Source: Rhodopseudomonas julia
GTDB taxonomy: Bacteria; Pseudomonadota; Alphaproteobacteria; Rhizobiales; Afifellaceae
Length of the DNA: 64,000 nt
Reading direction: 5' to 3'
Assembly (NCBI RefSeq): GCF_030813515.1
Contig: NZ_JAUSUK010000001.1
Coordinates: forward strand, 186,001 to 250,000
Shown here: one piece after another, positions 56,305 to 64,000 of the stretch
Position numbering within the stretch: position 1 is the first letter of the stretch
How the letters are laid out: the number at the start of each line of letters is the position of its first letter
The notes under the pieces: generated by a model
The model's input: the letters and a program-made list of their open reading frames with translations, nothing else
Told to the model about the DNA's origin: nothing
The model's database searches: none
Made by a program: the position numbers and the translations under genes

Positions 56305-56333
56305 CTTATAGCACGCAGAATATAGACTTGCAA
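56305..56333 (-). promoter_or_regulatory. Candidate sigma-70 promoter of the Cys-rich operon
   Basis: On the minus strand, TTGCAA (56328-56333) and TATAAG (56305-56310) with a 17-base spacer in AT-rich DNA, about 150 bases before the operon's first ATG. The remaining leader contains an inverted repeat TGGCCCG ... CGGGCCA (56249-56278). Confidence 0.5.
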
Positions 56334-56433
56334 TTGAGCAAAGACAGGGAACAGGACAGGTTTCGTAGGCCGATAATGCTGCTCTGCACAATAATTTTCT
56401 TTGACTTTGCTCGCAGCGTCAAAACAGGAGACT

Positions 56434-56922
56434 CTAGCCCTTCGTCTTCTGCGGCGGATCGAGCTGCATGAAGTTGAGCGGCAAGGCCGTCGTGTCCTTG
56501 ATCCGCTCCATGGCGAAGGCGGAAGAGACGTCGGTGATGTCGATCTTGGAGACGAGGCGCTTATAGAAGGCGTCATAGGCGGCGATGTCGGGCACAACCA
56601 CCTTGATGAGGTAGTCGACCTGCCCACTCATGCGGTAAAATTCCACCACTTCGGGCATGTCCGAAATGATCTTGGCAAAGCGCAGAAGCCAGTCCTCGTT
56701 GTGCTGATTGGTGGTCACGAAGACGAAGACGGTGACGTGCGCATTCACCGATTTCGGGTCGAGCACGGCTACCCGCTTTTTGATGACGCCGTCTTCTTCC
56801 ATCTTCTGGATGCGCCGCCAGGCCGGCGTCGTCGACAGGCCGACACGCCGGGCGATCTCGGCGACGGGGAGCGTCACATCCTCCTGCAGGACAGACAGGA
56901 TCATGCGGTCAATGCGGTCCAT
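56434..56922 (-). CDS. Lrp/AsnC-family transcriptional regulator
   Basis: 162 residues: an N-terminal HTH (LPVAEIARRVGLSTTPAWRRIQKMEEDGVI) and a C-terminal RAM ligand-binding domain with VDYLIKVVVPDIAAYDAFYKRL. Lrp-type proteins sense amino acids and bend DNA. It lies upstream of the Cys-rich operon on the same strand, separated by 281 bases containing a promoter, so it is a candidate local regulator. Confidence 0.94.
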   Translation of the reverse strand: MDRIDRMILSVLQEDVTLPVAEIARRVGLSTTPAWRRIQKMEEDGVIKKRVAVLDPKSVNAHVTVFVFVTTNQHNEDWLLRFAKIISDMPEVVEFYRMSGQVDYLIKVVVPDIAAYDAFYKRLVSKIDITDVSSAFAMERIKDTTALPLNFMQLDPPQKTKG

Positions 56923-56987
56923 TCAGGGCCTCGGGCAGATTTTCGCGTCGTTAGACCATTGTTGGCGCACACGAGGCAAGCGCTGCA

Positions 56988-57647
56988 TCACCGCTCGTTC
57001 GGCTCTGCACTCTGCGGCTCGATAAGCTCGCGCACACGCGCCCGCAAAAAGGGCAAAACCTCTCTTTGAAAGAACGGGTGCCGCTTCAGCCAGGCGTTGT
57101 TGCGCCATGAGGGGTGCGGCAGCGGCAGGACCGGTGGCGGGCCGGATTGTTCCATGATCGTCCGCCAGTCGGTGACGGTTTCCGTCAAAGTGCGGCGGCG
57201 CAGCGAGCCCAGATGCCAGGCAATGGCGTACTGGCCGATCGCCAGCACCAGTTCCAGCTGCGGCATGGAATTGAAAACCTCGTCGCGCCAGGAGGGCGCG
57301 CATTCGCGCCGGGGTGGCAGGTCGCCGCCCTTGTCGTCCTGACCCGGGAAACAGAACCCCATCGGCACGATGGCGATCTTCGAAACATCGTAGAATTCGT
57401 CGCGCGTGACGCCGAGCCAGTCGCGCAGGCGCTCGCCGGAGGGATCGTTGAAGGGCGTCGTCGTGGCATGGGCCAGCGTTCCCGCCGCCTGGCTCGCGAT
57501 GCATAGACGCGCCGTGGAGGAAATCCTCAGAATCGGATTCGGCTCATGCGGCAGGGGTGACGCGAATGGCCGCTCCACACAGATGCGGCAGAAGCGGATG
57601 CGCGCGGCGAGCGCCTCCGCCGTTTCAGGCGTCTCTTCGGAAGGCAT
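56988..57647 (-). CDS. Uracil-DNA glycosylase family protein
   Basis: 219 residues of the UDG superfamily, not the classical Ung type: RICVERPFASPLPHEP with paired Cys (an Fe-S-like N-terminus as in families 4 and 5), ASQAAGT, FYDVSKIAIVPMGFCFPG and the C-terminal HPSWRNNAWLKRHP. The divergent class often labelled uracil-DNA glycosylase family is probably a DNA-repair or nucleobase-handling enzyme. ATG 57647 was chosen; the longer form overlaps the GST gene. Confidence 0.82.
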   Translation of the reverse strand: MPSEETPETAEALAARIRFCRICVERPFASPLPHEPNPILRISSTARLCIASQAAGTLAHATTTPFNDPSGERLRDWLGVTRDEFYDVSKIAIVPMGFCFPGQDDKGGDLPPRRECAPSWRDEVFNSMPQLELVLAIGQYAIAWHLGSLRRRTLTETVTDWRTIMEQSGPPPVLPLPHPSWRNNAWLKRHPFFQREVLPFLRARVRELIEPQSAEPNER

Positions 57648-57660
57648 TCCCGGCACGCGA

Positions 57661-58269
57661 TCAGGCGGACGCGCTCGGACGGGCCTTGAGACGCGCATGC
57701 CAATCGCGCAAAGCGACAAAATCTTCCGGAATCTCCACCTTCGCAGGCTTCATGAAGTCGAAAGTGACAAGCGCGGTGATGTCGGCAACGGATAAGCTGT
57801 CACCGGCGATGAATTCCCTTCCCCGCATCTCACGGTCGAGGAAGGCGAGAAGCTCCGGCAGCCGCTCGCGGCAAGCCGCCGCCCATTCCGGCACTTGGCT
57901 TTCGAGCTCCGCCATCGCGGGGTGTGAGTGGCGGAAGATAGCGGCCACGAGCGCATAGAGATCGAGCTCGATGCGGCGGTTCCACATTTCGACCTGCGCC
58001 TGCTCCAAAGGGCCTTTTCCAAAAAGCGCCGGCTCGGGATTGAGCGCTTCGAAATAGCGGCAGATCGCCATCGTTTCCGAAAGCGCGGTGCCATCGTGGA
58101 GCACAAGAACCGGCAGGCGGCGCATCGGGTTGAGGCGAAGAAAATCCAGAGAATAATGCTCTTTCTTGCCAATATCGACGGGCTCGAGAGGTATTTCGAG
58201 GCCCTTCTCGGCCAGGAAAATTCGCACCCGGCGCGGGTTTGGCGCGCGTCCGCCATCGAGTAACTTCAC
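57661..58269 (-). CDS. Glutathione S-transferase
   Basis: 202 residues: thioredoxin-like N-domain (APNPRRVRIFLAEKGLEIPLE; LPVLVLHDGTALSETMAICRYFE with the glutathione-binding Ser-Glu pair) and an all-helical C-domain. The catalytic N-terminal residue is in APNPRR, lacking the usual Tyr/Ser/Cys in position, so activity is uncertain. GTG at 58269 has GGAGG at proper spacing; the upstream codon at 58287 is less likely. Confidence 0.88.
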   Translation of the reverse strand: MKLLDGGRAPNPRRVRIFLAEKGLEIPLEPVDIGKKEHYSLDFLRLNPMRRLPVLVLHDGTALSETMAICRYFEALNPEPALFGKGPLEQAQVEMWNRRIELDLYALVAAIFRHSHPAMAELESQVPEWAAACRERLPELLAFLDREMRGREFIAGDSLSVADITALVTFDFMKPAKVEIPEDFVALRDWHARLKARPSASA

Positions 58270-58393
58270 TCTCACCTCCGCTTGCACCCTTTTGTGAGGG
58301 CCTCAGCCTTACGGCCTCTTAACCATCTTCGCTCGCCCGATCTTAACCGCGCTCCACTACGAAAAAGCGGGTCAAAGAGTTGGGGATGAACCC

Positions 58394-59953
58394 ATGGTGG
58401 ATGTGGCACAGGCGACGATTTTGCAGGCTTCGCCCGACGAGTCCCGTGCCGCACGCCGCAATATGATCACCCGCGCGCTGGTGCGCAACGTCACGGCAGA
58501 CAGCGGCCCGAGCGACGCTCTCTTCCACTTCGAACAAGAGATGGCGGACCAATACGCCAGGAACCGCATCTCTTTCTCGCCGATCGTGCTTGCGCTCATC
58601 CTCATCCTTGCCGTGATGATGAGCTTCATCGGCGACCCGTTATGGGCGGCCTCCTGGGGTGTCGGCGTGCTCGTCCTGCATCTCGCAGCGACCGTCGTGT
58701 GCCGCCGCTATACGGCGCTTGGACCCAATCAGCGCTCCCTCGTCGACTGGAAGAACCGGTTCGTGGTGGTGGAGGCCCTCTATGGCCTCGGCTGGGCGGT
58801 GTTTCCTTTCCTGTTCCCGATGACGGGCGCTGCCGACACGCTGATCGGCATCGACGTGGTCCGGTTTGCGACCGTCATCGTCTTTATGTCCTTGAGCGCC
58901 CTCGTCGCAGCGCCCTTGCCCGCGGCAGCCGTCGCCAGCACGTTGCCGATCGCCATCGGCCTCGGTGCGGCGCATATGGTGTCGCCAAGCCTCATCGACA
59001 TGATGGTGGCCTTTTGCGCACTCGGCGCGGAGGCCATGCTTCTTTACCTGACGGGCCAGCTCAACGAGCAATATGCGCAAAGTCTGGTGCTGCGCGCGGA
59101 AAAGGACGCCGTTCTCGCCGAGCTCGAACAGGGCAAGGCCGTCTCCGACGAGGCCAGGCGGCGGGCCGAAGCGGCCAATATGGCGAAATCTCAGTTTCTA
59201 GCCACGATGAGCCACGAGCTCAGAACGCCGCTCAACGCCATTCTCGGCTTCTCCGAAGTGATGCGCAACGAGATGCTCGGCCCGATCGAAAACGATGCCT
59301 ACAAGGACTATCTCAATGACATCTACAATTCCGGCCAGCATCTCCTGAAACTGATCAACGAGATCCTCGACCTTTCCCGCATCGAGGCGGGCAAGCGGGA
59401 ATTGCGAGAAGAACTTCTATCCCTCGTGAGCATCGCTCAGGATGCCAAGGGACTGCTCGACCTCAAGGCGCGGCAGAAGAACATCAAGGTGTCGGAAGCG
59501 TTCGAGGAGCATATGCCGAAGATCGTCGTCGACGAGCAGGCGATCCGGCAGGTGACGCTCAACCTTCTCGCCAATGCCCTCAAATTCACGCCGGCCGGCG
59601 GCGAGGTGGCGCTCAAGGTCGGCCGCACCGAGGGCGGCGGCCAGTACATCTCGGTGCGCGACAACGGTCCGGGTATTCCCGCAGACGAACTGCCGATCGT
59701 CCTCTCAGCCTTCGGCCAGAGCTCGATCTCCATCAAAAACGCCGAACAGGGGACCGGCCTCGGCATCCCCATCGTGCAGGCGCTCATTCATCTTCACGGA
59801 GGCCAGTTCGTCCTGCGCAGCAAGGTGGGCGTCGGCACGGAAGCCATCGCGATCCTGCCGGCCAAGCGGGTCGTCTCGGCCTTCACCGACGACAACCGCA
59901 CCTGGGCGTTGATGCGGGCGCGCAAACCCGCTCAGCTGCGCAAGGCGAGCTGA
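58394..59953 (+). CDS. Sensor histidine kinase (PdhS/DivL-like)
   Basis: 519 residues: about six membrane helices (~60-220) without a large periplasmic domain, a short coiled coil, then HisKA with the phospho-acceptor MSHELRTPLNAILGFSEVM (His274) and HATPase_c (NLLANALKFTPAGG, DNGPGIPADEL, GTGLGIPIVQALI). HisKA of this form is typical of the alphaproteobacterial cell-cycle kinase group. No response regulator gene adjoins, so it is an orphan kinase; partner DivK-like inferred only. Confidence 0.9.
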   Translation: MVDVAQATILQASPDESRAARRNMITRALVRNVTADSGPSDALFHFEQEMADQYARNRISFSPIVLALILILAVMMSFIGDPLWAASWGVGVLVLHLAATVVCRRYTALGPNQRSLVDWKNRFVVVEALYGLGWAVFPFLFPMTGAADTLIGIDVVRFATVIVFMSLSALVAAPLPAAAVASTLPIAIGLGAAHMVSPSLIDMMVAFCALGAEAMLLYLTGQLNEQYAQSLVLRAEKDAVLAELEQGKAVSDEARRRAEAANMAKSQFLATMSHELRTPLNAILGFSEVMRNEMLGPIENDAYKDYLNDIYNSGQHLLKLINEILDLSRIEAGKRELREELLSLVSIAQDAKGLLDLKARQKNIKVSEAFEEHMPKIVVDEQAIRQVTLNLLANALKFTPAGGEVALKVGRTEGGGQYISVRDNGPGIPADELPIVLSAFGQSSISIKNAEQGTGLGIPIVQALIHLHGGQFVLRSKVGVGTEAIAILPAKRVVSAFTDDNRTWALMRARKPAQLRKAS

Positions 59954-59964
59954 GCGGTCCAAAG

Positions 59965-60011
59965 GCATCGCCATCCTCAGACGGGCACGCCCGTCACAAC
60001 GACGGCGATGC
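59965..60011. terminator. Nested hairpin between convergent genes
   Basis: An outer 8-bp stem (GCATCGCC/GGCGATGC) encloses an inner 7-bp stem (GACGGGC/GCCCGTC) separated by 7- and 8-base bulges. It is placed between the histidine kinase and cobT stops, as expected of a bidirectional terminator, although no T-run follows. Confidence 0.55.
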
Positions 60012-60036
60012 TCCCTCAAATCTCAGGCGACGAAGC

Positions 60037-61101
60037 TCAGGCGCCGGCGCGATCGACGTTGACGCCCTCACCCGCCACGCCGGCCTCGTCAAAGGTCGCC
60101 ATGTTGGAGTGGGTATAGGCGGCCGCACGGACGATAGCCGCGGCAATCGCCGCACCCGTCCCCTCGCCGAGCCGCATGCCGAGATCCAGAAGCGGCGCAC
60201 CGCCCATCGCTTCCACGGCCTGACGGTGTGCCTTCTCCGCCGAGCGATGCGCGAAGATGCAGTGATCGGTGGCGCCCGGCGCCATCTTGTGGACCACGGC
60301 AACTGCCGCGCTCGTGACGAAGCCGTCGACCACCACCGGGATGCGTTGCATGCGCGCGGCCAGAACGGCGCCCACCATGGCGGCGAGTTCGCGGCCGCCG
60401 ACGCGCTTGAGAATGACGAGCGGGTCGGTCTCGCCCTTCACTCTCTCGCAGGCGAGCCTGACCGCCTCGATCTTCGCTTCCAGGACCGCGCCCGTCGAAC
60501 CGGAACCGTAGCCCACCCATTCCTCGGGTTCGCCGCCGAAGAGCGCGCAGAACATCGCCGAAGCGATGGTGGTGTTGCCGACGCCCATCTCTCCCAGGCA
60601 GAGAAGATCGATGCCCTCGATCGCCTCCATGCCGTAGGCGATGGTGGCCGCGCAGTCGCGCTCGGTCAGTGCATCCTTCTCGGCAATGTCGCCAGTCGGC
60701 AGTTCCAGCGCCAGTTCGAAGACCTTGAGGCCGACATTGAAAGAGGTGCAGAGCTGGTTGATCGAGGCCCCGCCGGCACGGAAATTCGCCACCATCTGCT
60801 GCGTGACATCGGCCGGATAGGGCGCGACGCCGCGTGACGCAACGCCGTGATTGCCGGCGAAAACGGCGACCATCGGGCGCTCGATGACGGGCTTCTCCTG
60901 CCCCTGCCAGCCGGCGAGCCAGATGGCGATCTGCTCCAGACGGCCGAGGCTTCCCGGAGGCTTCGTCAAGCGACCCTGGCGGGCGCGTGCCGCCGCGAGC
61001 GCCTCGGCATCCGGAGCCGGAAGGCTTTTCACAAGGTCACGAAAATCGTCGAACGGCGCAGCGCGTGTGCCGGCATCATTGATGGACAATGGAGTTCTCA
61101 C
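60037..61101 (-). CDS. cobT: Nicotinate-nucleotide-dimethylbenzimidazole phosphoribosyltransferase
   Basis: Activates dimethylbenzimidazole for the lower ligand of cobalamin. 354 residues with KPPGSLGRLE, FAGNHGVASRGVAPYP, GEMGVGNTT and the catalytic-Glu motif MRLGEGTGAAIA. The start is GTG at 61101. It is divergent from cobS, which catalyses the next step; the 148-bp gap holds both promoters and no cobalamin riboswitch core. Confidence 0.95.
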   Translation of the reverse strand: MRTPLSINDAGTRAAPFDDFRDLVKSLPAPDAEALAAARARQGRLTKPPGSLGRLEQIAIWLAGWQGQEKPVIERPMVAVFAGNHGVASRGVAPYPADVTQQMVANFRAGGASINQLCTSFNVGLKVFELALELPTGDIAEKDALTERDCAATIAYGMEAIEGIDLLCLGEMGVGNTTIASAMFCALFGGEPEEWVGYGSGSTGAVLEAKIEAVRLACERVKGETDPLVILKRVGGRELAAMVGAVLAARMQRIPVVVDGFVTSAAVAVVHKMAPGATDHCIFAHRSAEKAHRQAVEAMGGAPLLDLGMRLGEGTGAAIAAAIVRAAAYTHSNMATFDEAGVAGEGVNVDRAGA

Positions 61102-61249
61102 TTCTCTCGGGAGCCAAAGGGGGGGGAAGCGCCCACTTTACAGCCGCTTAAAGGGACGATCAAAGGAGTGCAATGCGTCAGCCCGCCCTGTTTCAACAGC
61201 CCTCTCACCGGCCTAATGGTAGCCGAGTTTTATCGCGCCGGAGGCTCGC

Positions 61250-62035
61250 ATGAGCTCGCTCGCCCAGCATTTCACTCGCCTGCCGCAGGACCTTCGCGCC
61301 TGCCTCGCTTTCCTCTCCCGCCTGCCGATCCGGGCCAAGCCCGAGCCGAGCGAAGAAAGACCGCTTGCGGTCTCCAGCGCCTGCCTGCCGCTCGCGGGGA
61401 TGCTGATCGCGCTCACCCCGGCGGTCATCCTATCGCTCATCATCTCCTTCGGCGGTTCGACGGTGCTTGCGGCCGCGGTCGCGCTCGGCGCGATGGCACT
61501 GATCACGGGCGGGCTGCACGAAGACGGGCTCGGCGATACGGCTGACGGATTCGGCGGCGGCAAGACCCGCGAAGAGCGGCTTGCGATCATGCATGACAGC
61601 CGCATCGGCACTTACGCCCTTCTCGCTCTCCTCTTCACCGTGATCATCAAGGTGGTTGCGCTCGGCGAGATTTCCCAAAGCGTGGGCGTCGGTGCCTTTT
61701 CCATCATCTGCGTCGCGGCTCTTTCGCGCGCACTCGCCTACGCGCATTGGACGAGCCTTCCGCCGGCGCGCAAGGACGGCGTCGCCAGCTGGGCCGGCTG
61801 GCCGAAGACCTCCGATCTCGGCTTCGCCGTTCTCTTGAGCGTGCCCGCGATCCTCATCCTCATCGTGATGTTCCCGTTCACCGGCCTCCTCGCCATCATT
61901 CTGGCGACGCTCGGCGTCTTCTCCTTCAGCACTATGGCACGACGTCTGATCGGCGGGCACACGGGCGACACGATCGGCGCCTCGGAACAGATTGCGGCCA
62001 CAATCCTGTTCGCAACTCTGGCGCTCGGGGCCTGA
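61250..62035 (+). CDS. cobS: Adenosylcobinamide-GDP ribazoletransferase (cobalamin synthase)
   Basis: Inner-membrane enzyme joining adenosylcobinamide-GDP to alpha-ribazole. 261 residues, about seven helices, with the signature ITGGLHEDGLGDTADGFGGG and late GGHTGDTIGASEQIAATILF. ATG at 61250. The TIGR02281 protease gene follows 18 bases later, and may share the transcript. Confidence 0.94.
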   Translation: MSSLAQHFTRLPQDLRACLAFLSRLPIRAKPEPSEERPLAVSSACLPLAGMLIALTPAVILSLIISFGGSTVLAAAVALGAMALITGGLHEDGLGDTADGFGGGKTREERLAIMHDSRIGTYALLALLFTVIIKVVALGEISQSVGVGAFSIICVAALSRALAYAHWTSLPPARKDGVASWAGWPKTSDLGFAVLLSVPAILILIVMFPFTGLLAIILATLGVFSFSTMARRLIGGHTGDTIGASEQIAATILFATLALGA

Positions 62036-62053
62036 GATCCCCATCTGGGGCCC

Positions 62054-62704
62054 ATGCTCGACCAATCGCTCATCATCCTCGGTTCCGGCGACGCGCAATG
62101 GCCCCGCGTCGTCTACCTCATTGGCGTCCTGCTTCTCGTCGTGGGCGGCCTTACCGCCTATCGCGGACGCCTCGGTACGGCCGCAAAACACGCCTTCATC
62201 TGGATCGCCGTCCTCGTCGGGCTGGTCGTGGTCTATGCCTATCGCGAGCCTTTGACGCGCTTTGCCGGACCGGTGATCGACGTCCTGGCACCCGGGCGCA
62301 TGACGGTGAGCGTCGACAACAGTGGGCGACAGGTGCTCAATGTCGGCCGCAGCTCCAACGGGCATTTCAAGCTCACCGCGGATGTCGACGGTCATGAGCT
62401 CGACTTCCTGGTCGATACAGGCGCTTCGAGCCTCGTTCTGACCTATGAGGACGCCGCACGGGCCGGCATCGACGTGACGGCCCTGCGTTTTGACCGGATG
62501 GTGGAGACGGCCAACGGCATCACGCTGCAGGCGCGCGCCGAAATCCATACGCTCAAGATCGGCCCACTCACCCTCAACAACGTGCCGGCCGGCGTGGCGC
62601 AGGAGGGCCAGCTCTTCTCCAACCTTCTCGGCATGAACGTTCTCAACCGCTTCGCCTCCTGGCGGGTGGAGAACGGCGAACTCATCATCACGCCGCAGAG
62701 CTGA
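62054..62704 (+). CDS. Retropepsin-like aspartic protease, TIGR02281 family
   Basis: 216 residues: two N-terminal membrane segments (~19-36, 46-63) and a clan AA aspartic protease domain with the catalytic DTGASSLVL, followed by LKIGPLTLNNVPAGV and LLGMNVLNRF. Membrane-tethered, probably dimeric. Its substrates are unknown. The downstream neighbour dusA is convergent. Confidence 0.88.
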   Translation: MLDQSLIILGSGDAQWPRVVYLIGVLLLVVGGLTAYRGRLGTAAKHAFIWIAVLVGLVVVYAYREPLTRFAGPVIDVLAPGRMTVSVDNSGRQVLNVGRSSNGHFKLTADVDGHELDFLVDTGASSLVLTYEDAARAGIDVTALRFDRMVETANGITLQARAEIHTLKIGPLTLNNVPAGVAQEGQLFSNLLGMNVLNRFASWRVENGELIITPQS

Positions 62705-62728
62705 TCGGGCTCCGCCCGGGCTCGTCGC

Positions 62729-63727
62729 TCAGGCGGCGAGGCTTTCAAGCCCGCCGGCTTCGGCAAGGCCTGCGAGCGCCTTTTCGATGACCTCCGGCCC
62801 GGCGCCCGCCTTCACCCCTTCGACCGTCAGAATGCGCCGCCAGATGCGCGCGCCCGGCCGGCCGTGAAAGAGGCCGATCATCGGCTTAGTCACCGCCGCC
62901 ATGCGCCCGCCAGCGGCGCAATGCGCCTCGGCATAGGCGCACATCCTCCGCGCCGCGTCGATGAGATCGGTTGTGGGCGCCTCTTCGACGTAGATTTCGC
63001 GATCGACACCGGCGAGAAGGCCCGGATCCTGATAGGCGGCGCGACCAAGCATGACACCATCGACCTTCTCAAGATGTGCCTTTGCTGCCGCAAGATCCGT
63101 GATGCCGCCATTGATGCCGATGAAACGATCCGGCCAGCGCATTTTCAATCGATAGACGCGGTCGTAGTCGAGCGGGGGCACGTCGCGATTTTCCTTTGGC
63201 GACAGACCCTGAAGCCAGGCCTTGCGCGCATGCACCCAGAGCGCGTCGGCTCCCGCAGCAAAGGCCTGATCGGCGAGTGCATCGAGCGCCGTCTCGATAT
63301 CCTGATCGTCGACGCCCAAGCGGCATTTCACCGTGACCGGCAGATCGACGGCCGCCTTCATGGCGGCAACACCACGCCCGACAACTTCCGGCTCACGCAT
63401 CAGACAGGCGCCGAACGTGCCCGATTGCACCCGGTCGGACGGGCAGCCGACATTGAGATTGATTTCGTCATAGCCGAAATCGGCGCCGATGCGGGCCGCC
63501 GCGGCAAGCTTCGCCGCATCGCTGCCGCCGAGCTGCAGGGCGACGGGATGCTCCTCAGCATCAAAACCGAGCAGCCGGTCGCGATCGCCATGAATGAGGG
63601 CATCGGCTGTCAGCATCTCCGTATAGAGAAGCGCCCGCCGCGTCAGCCCGCGATGGAAATAGCGGCAGTGCCGATCGGTCCAGTCGATCATCGGCGCAAC
63701 TGCGAATTTATGTTTATATTCAGTCAC
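62729..63727 (-). CDS. dusA: tRNA-dihydrouridine synthase A
   Basis: FMN-dependent reduction of uridine in the tRNA D-loop. 332 residues with VAPMIDWTDRHCRYF, NLNVGCPSDRVQSGTFGACLM (catalytic Cys), IGINGGI and VDGVMLGRAAYQ. DusA (U20/U20a) type by MIDWTDRHCR and length. GTG at 63727; the ribosome site is weak. Upstream to the window end (63728-64000) no further gene is supported. Confidence 0.95.
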   Translation of the reverse strand: MTEYKHKFAVAPMIDWTDRHCRYFHRGLTRRALLYTEMLTADALIHGDRDRLLGFDAEEHPVALQLGGSDAAKLAAAARIGADFGYDEINLNVGCPSDRVQSGTFGACLMREPEVVGRGVAAMKAAVDLPVTVKCRLGVDDQDIETALDALADQAFAAGADALWVHARKAWLQGLSPKENRDVPPLDYDRVYRLKMRWPDRFIGINGGITDLAAAKAHLEKVDGVMLGRAAYQDPGLLAGVDREIYVEEAPTTDLIDAARRMCAYAEAHCAAGGRMAAVTKPMIGLFHGRPGARIWRRILTVEGVKAGAGPEVIEKALAGLAEAGGLESLAA

Positions 63728-64000
63728 TTATATTCCGACACAAAGTCCCGCCGCAATTGAACGGACAGGCGCTAAAAGCCGCCGTCCACCGATTTGCGAC
63801 ACCTCCATCTCGCCTGGGTGATCGCGCATCCTCGGAGCACAATGAAACGATTTCTTGGCTCTCTTCAATGCCAAGCCCTGATTCAGCAAGGGAGGTGGCA
63901 GCCGATCTCACCGCTTCGCGGCAAAGATCCTTCGCAACTTAGCGATTGAATGGTCGTAGTCGCGGCAGCTGAATGGGCATCCCCCAGCAAAGCGGAGACA

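Noticed and set aside
61102-61249. Possible cobalamin riboswitch between cobT and cobS
   Set aside because: Only 148 bases, without the conserved B12 box (GCCACTG-type) or the long leader needed; the AAAGGGGG run is not enough.
63720-64000. Small ORFs in the last 280 bases
   Set aside because: Short, on both strands, no ribosome site, no recognisable product; a neighbouring gene may begin beyond the window.

Overview
The window is high-GC, gene-dense chromosomal DNA from an alphaproteobacterium, most likely a member of the Hyphomicrobiales (Rhizobiales). The evidence for this is the psd-pssA pair, the CreA, DUF2865, DUF2059 and TIGR02281 protein families, class II DAHP synthase, a PdhS/DivL-style histidine kinase and the CobS/CobT pair. 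A clear cowN gene implies that the organism fixes nitrogen; a free-living, possibly phototrophic, diazotroph fits, but that is inference. There are about 66 protein genes, one tRNA, no insertion sequence, no CRISPR array, and no gene-free stretch longer than 300 bases.

Layout. 0-5.7 kb: a PadR regulator with an RND efflux operon. 5.7-10.9 kb (minus strand): phosphatidylethanolamine synthesis (psd, pssA), an Atm1-type exporter and a LysM protein. 11-18.2 kb: a LOG-family nucleotidase, CreA, a ceramidase-like membrane enzyme, then the overlapping chain cysS-pip-GFA-cimA. 18.2-27.5 kb: a FAH-family enzyme, DUF2865, gltX, glutamine-dependent NAD synthetase, dgkA, and a DAHP synthase coupled to a second GFA protein. 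27.6-36.3 kb: a YbdK-type ligase, a small lower-GC patch, transporters, a DSP phosphatase, gor and rpiA. 36.5-39.7 kb: an AraC regulator, a zinc-type hemB, and a CooA-like regulator followed by cowN. 39.9-49.8 kb: gph, tRNA-Val(CAC), purU, an L,D-transpeptidase, and molybdenum-cofactor genes moaA, mobA and mobB with transporters and an Mrp carrier between them. 50-64 kb: an amino-acid ABC importer without its ATPase, adenine deaminase, a two-gene operon I cannot identify, an Lrp regulator, a UDG-family protein, a GST, a histidine kinase, cobT/cobS, an aspartic protease and dusA.

The most notable find is at 38.7-39.7 kb. A CRP-family protein that aligns with the CO sensor CooA lies directly upstream of cowN, whose family protects nitrogenase from carbon monoxide. 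Between them is an inverted repeat that reads TGTCA-N6-CGACA, the form I recall for the Rhodospirillum rubrum CooA target, about 41 bp upstream of a plausible start point for cowN. This reads as a self-contained CO-sensing and nitrogenase-protection module whose sensor lacks the Cys heme ligand of the classical protein.

Other points of interest are a mini-ORF with two Cys codons and an overlapping hairpin upstream of cysS, a hemB with the three-cysteine zinc site in an alphaproteobacterium, an RND permease with an extra hydrophobic hairpin, a promoter-driven operon encoding a Cys-rich protein of unknown function (55.4-56.2 kb), and a 101-bp antisense overlap between gltX and a DUF2865 gene.
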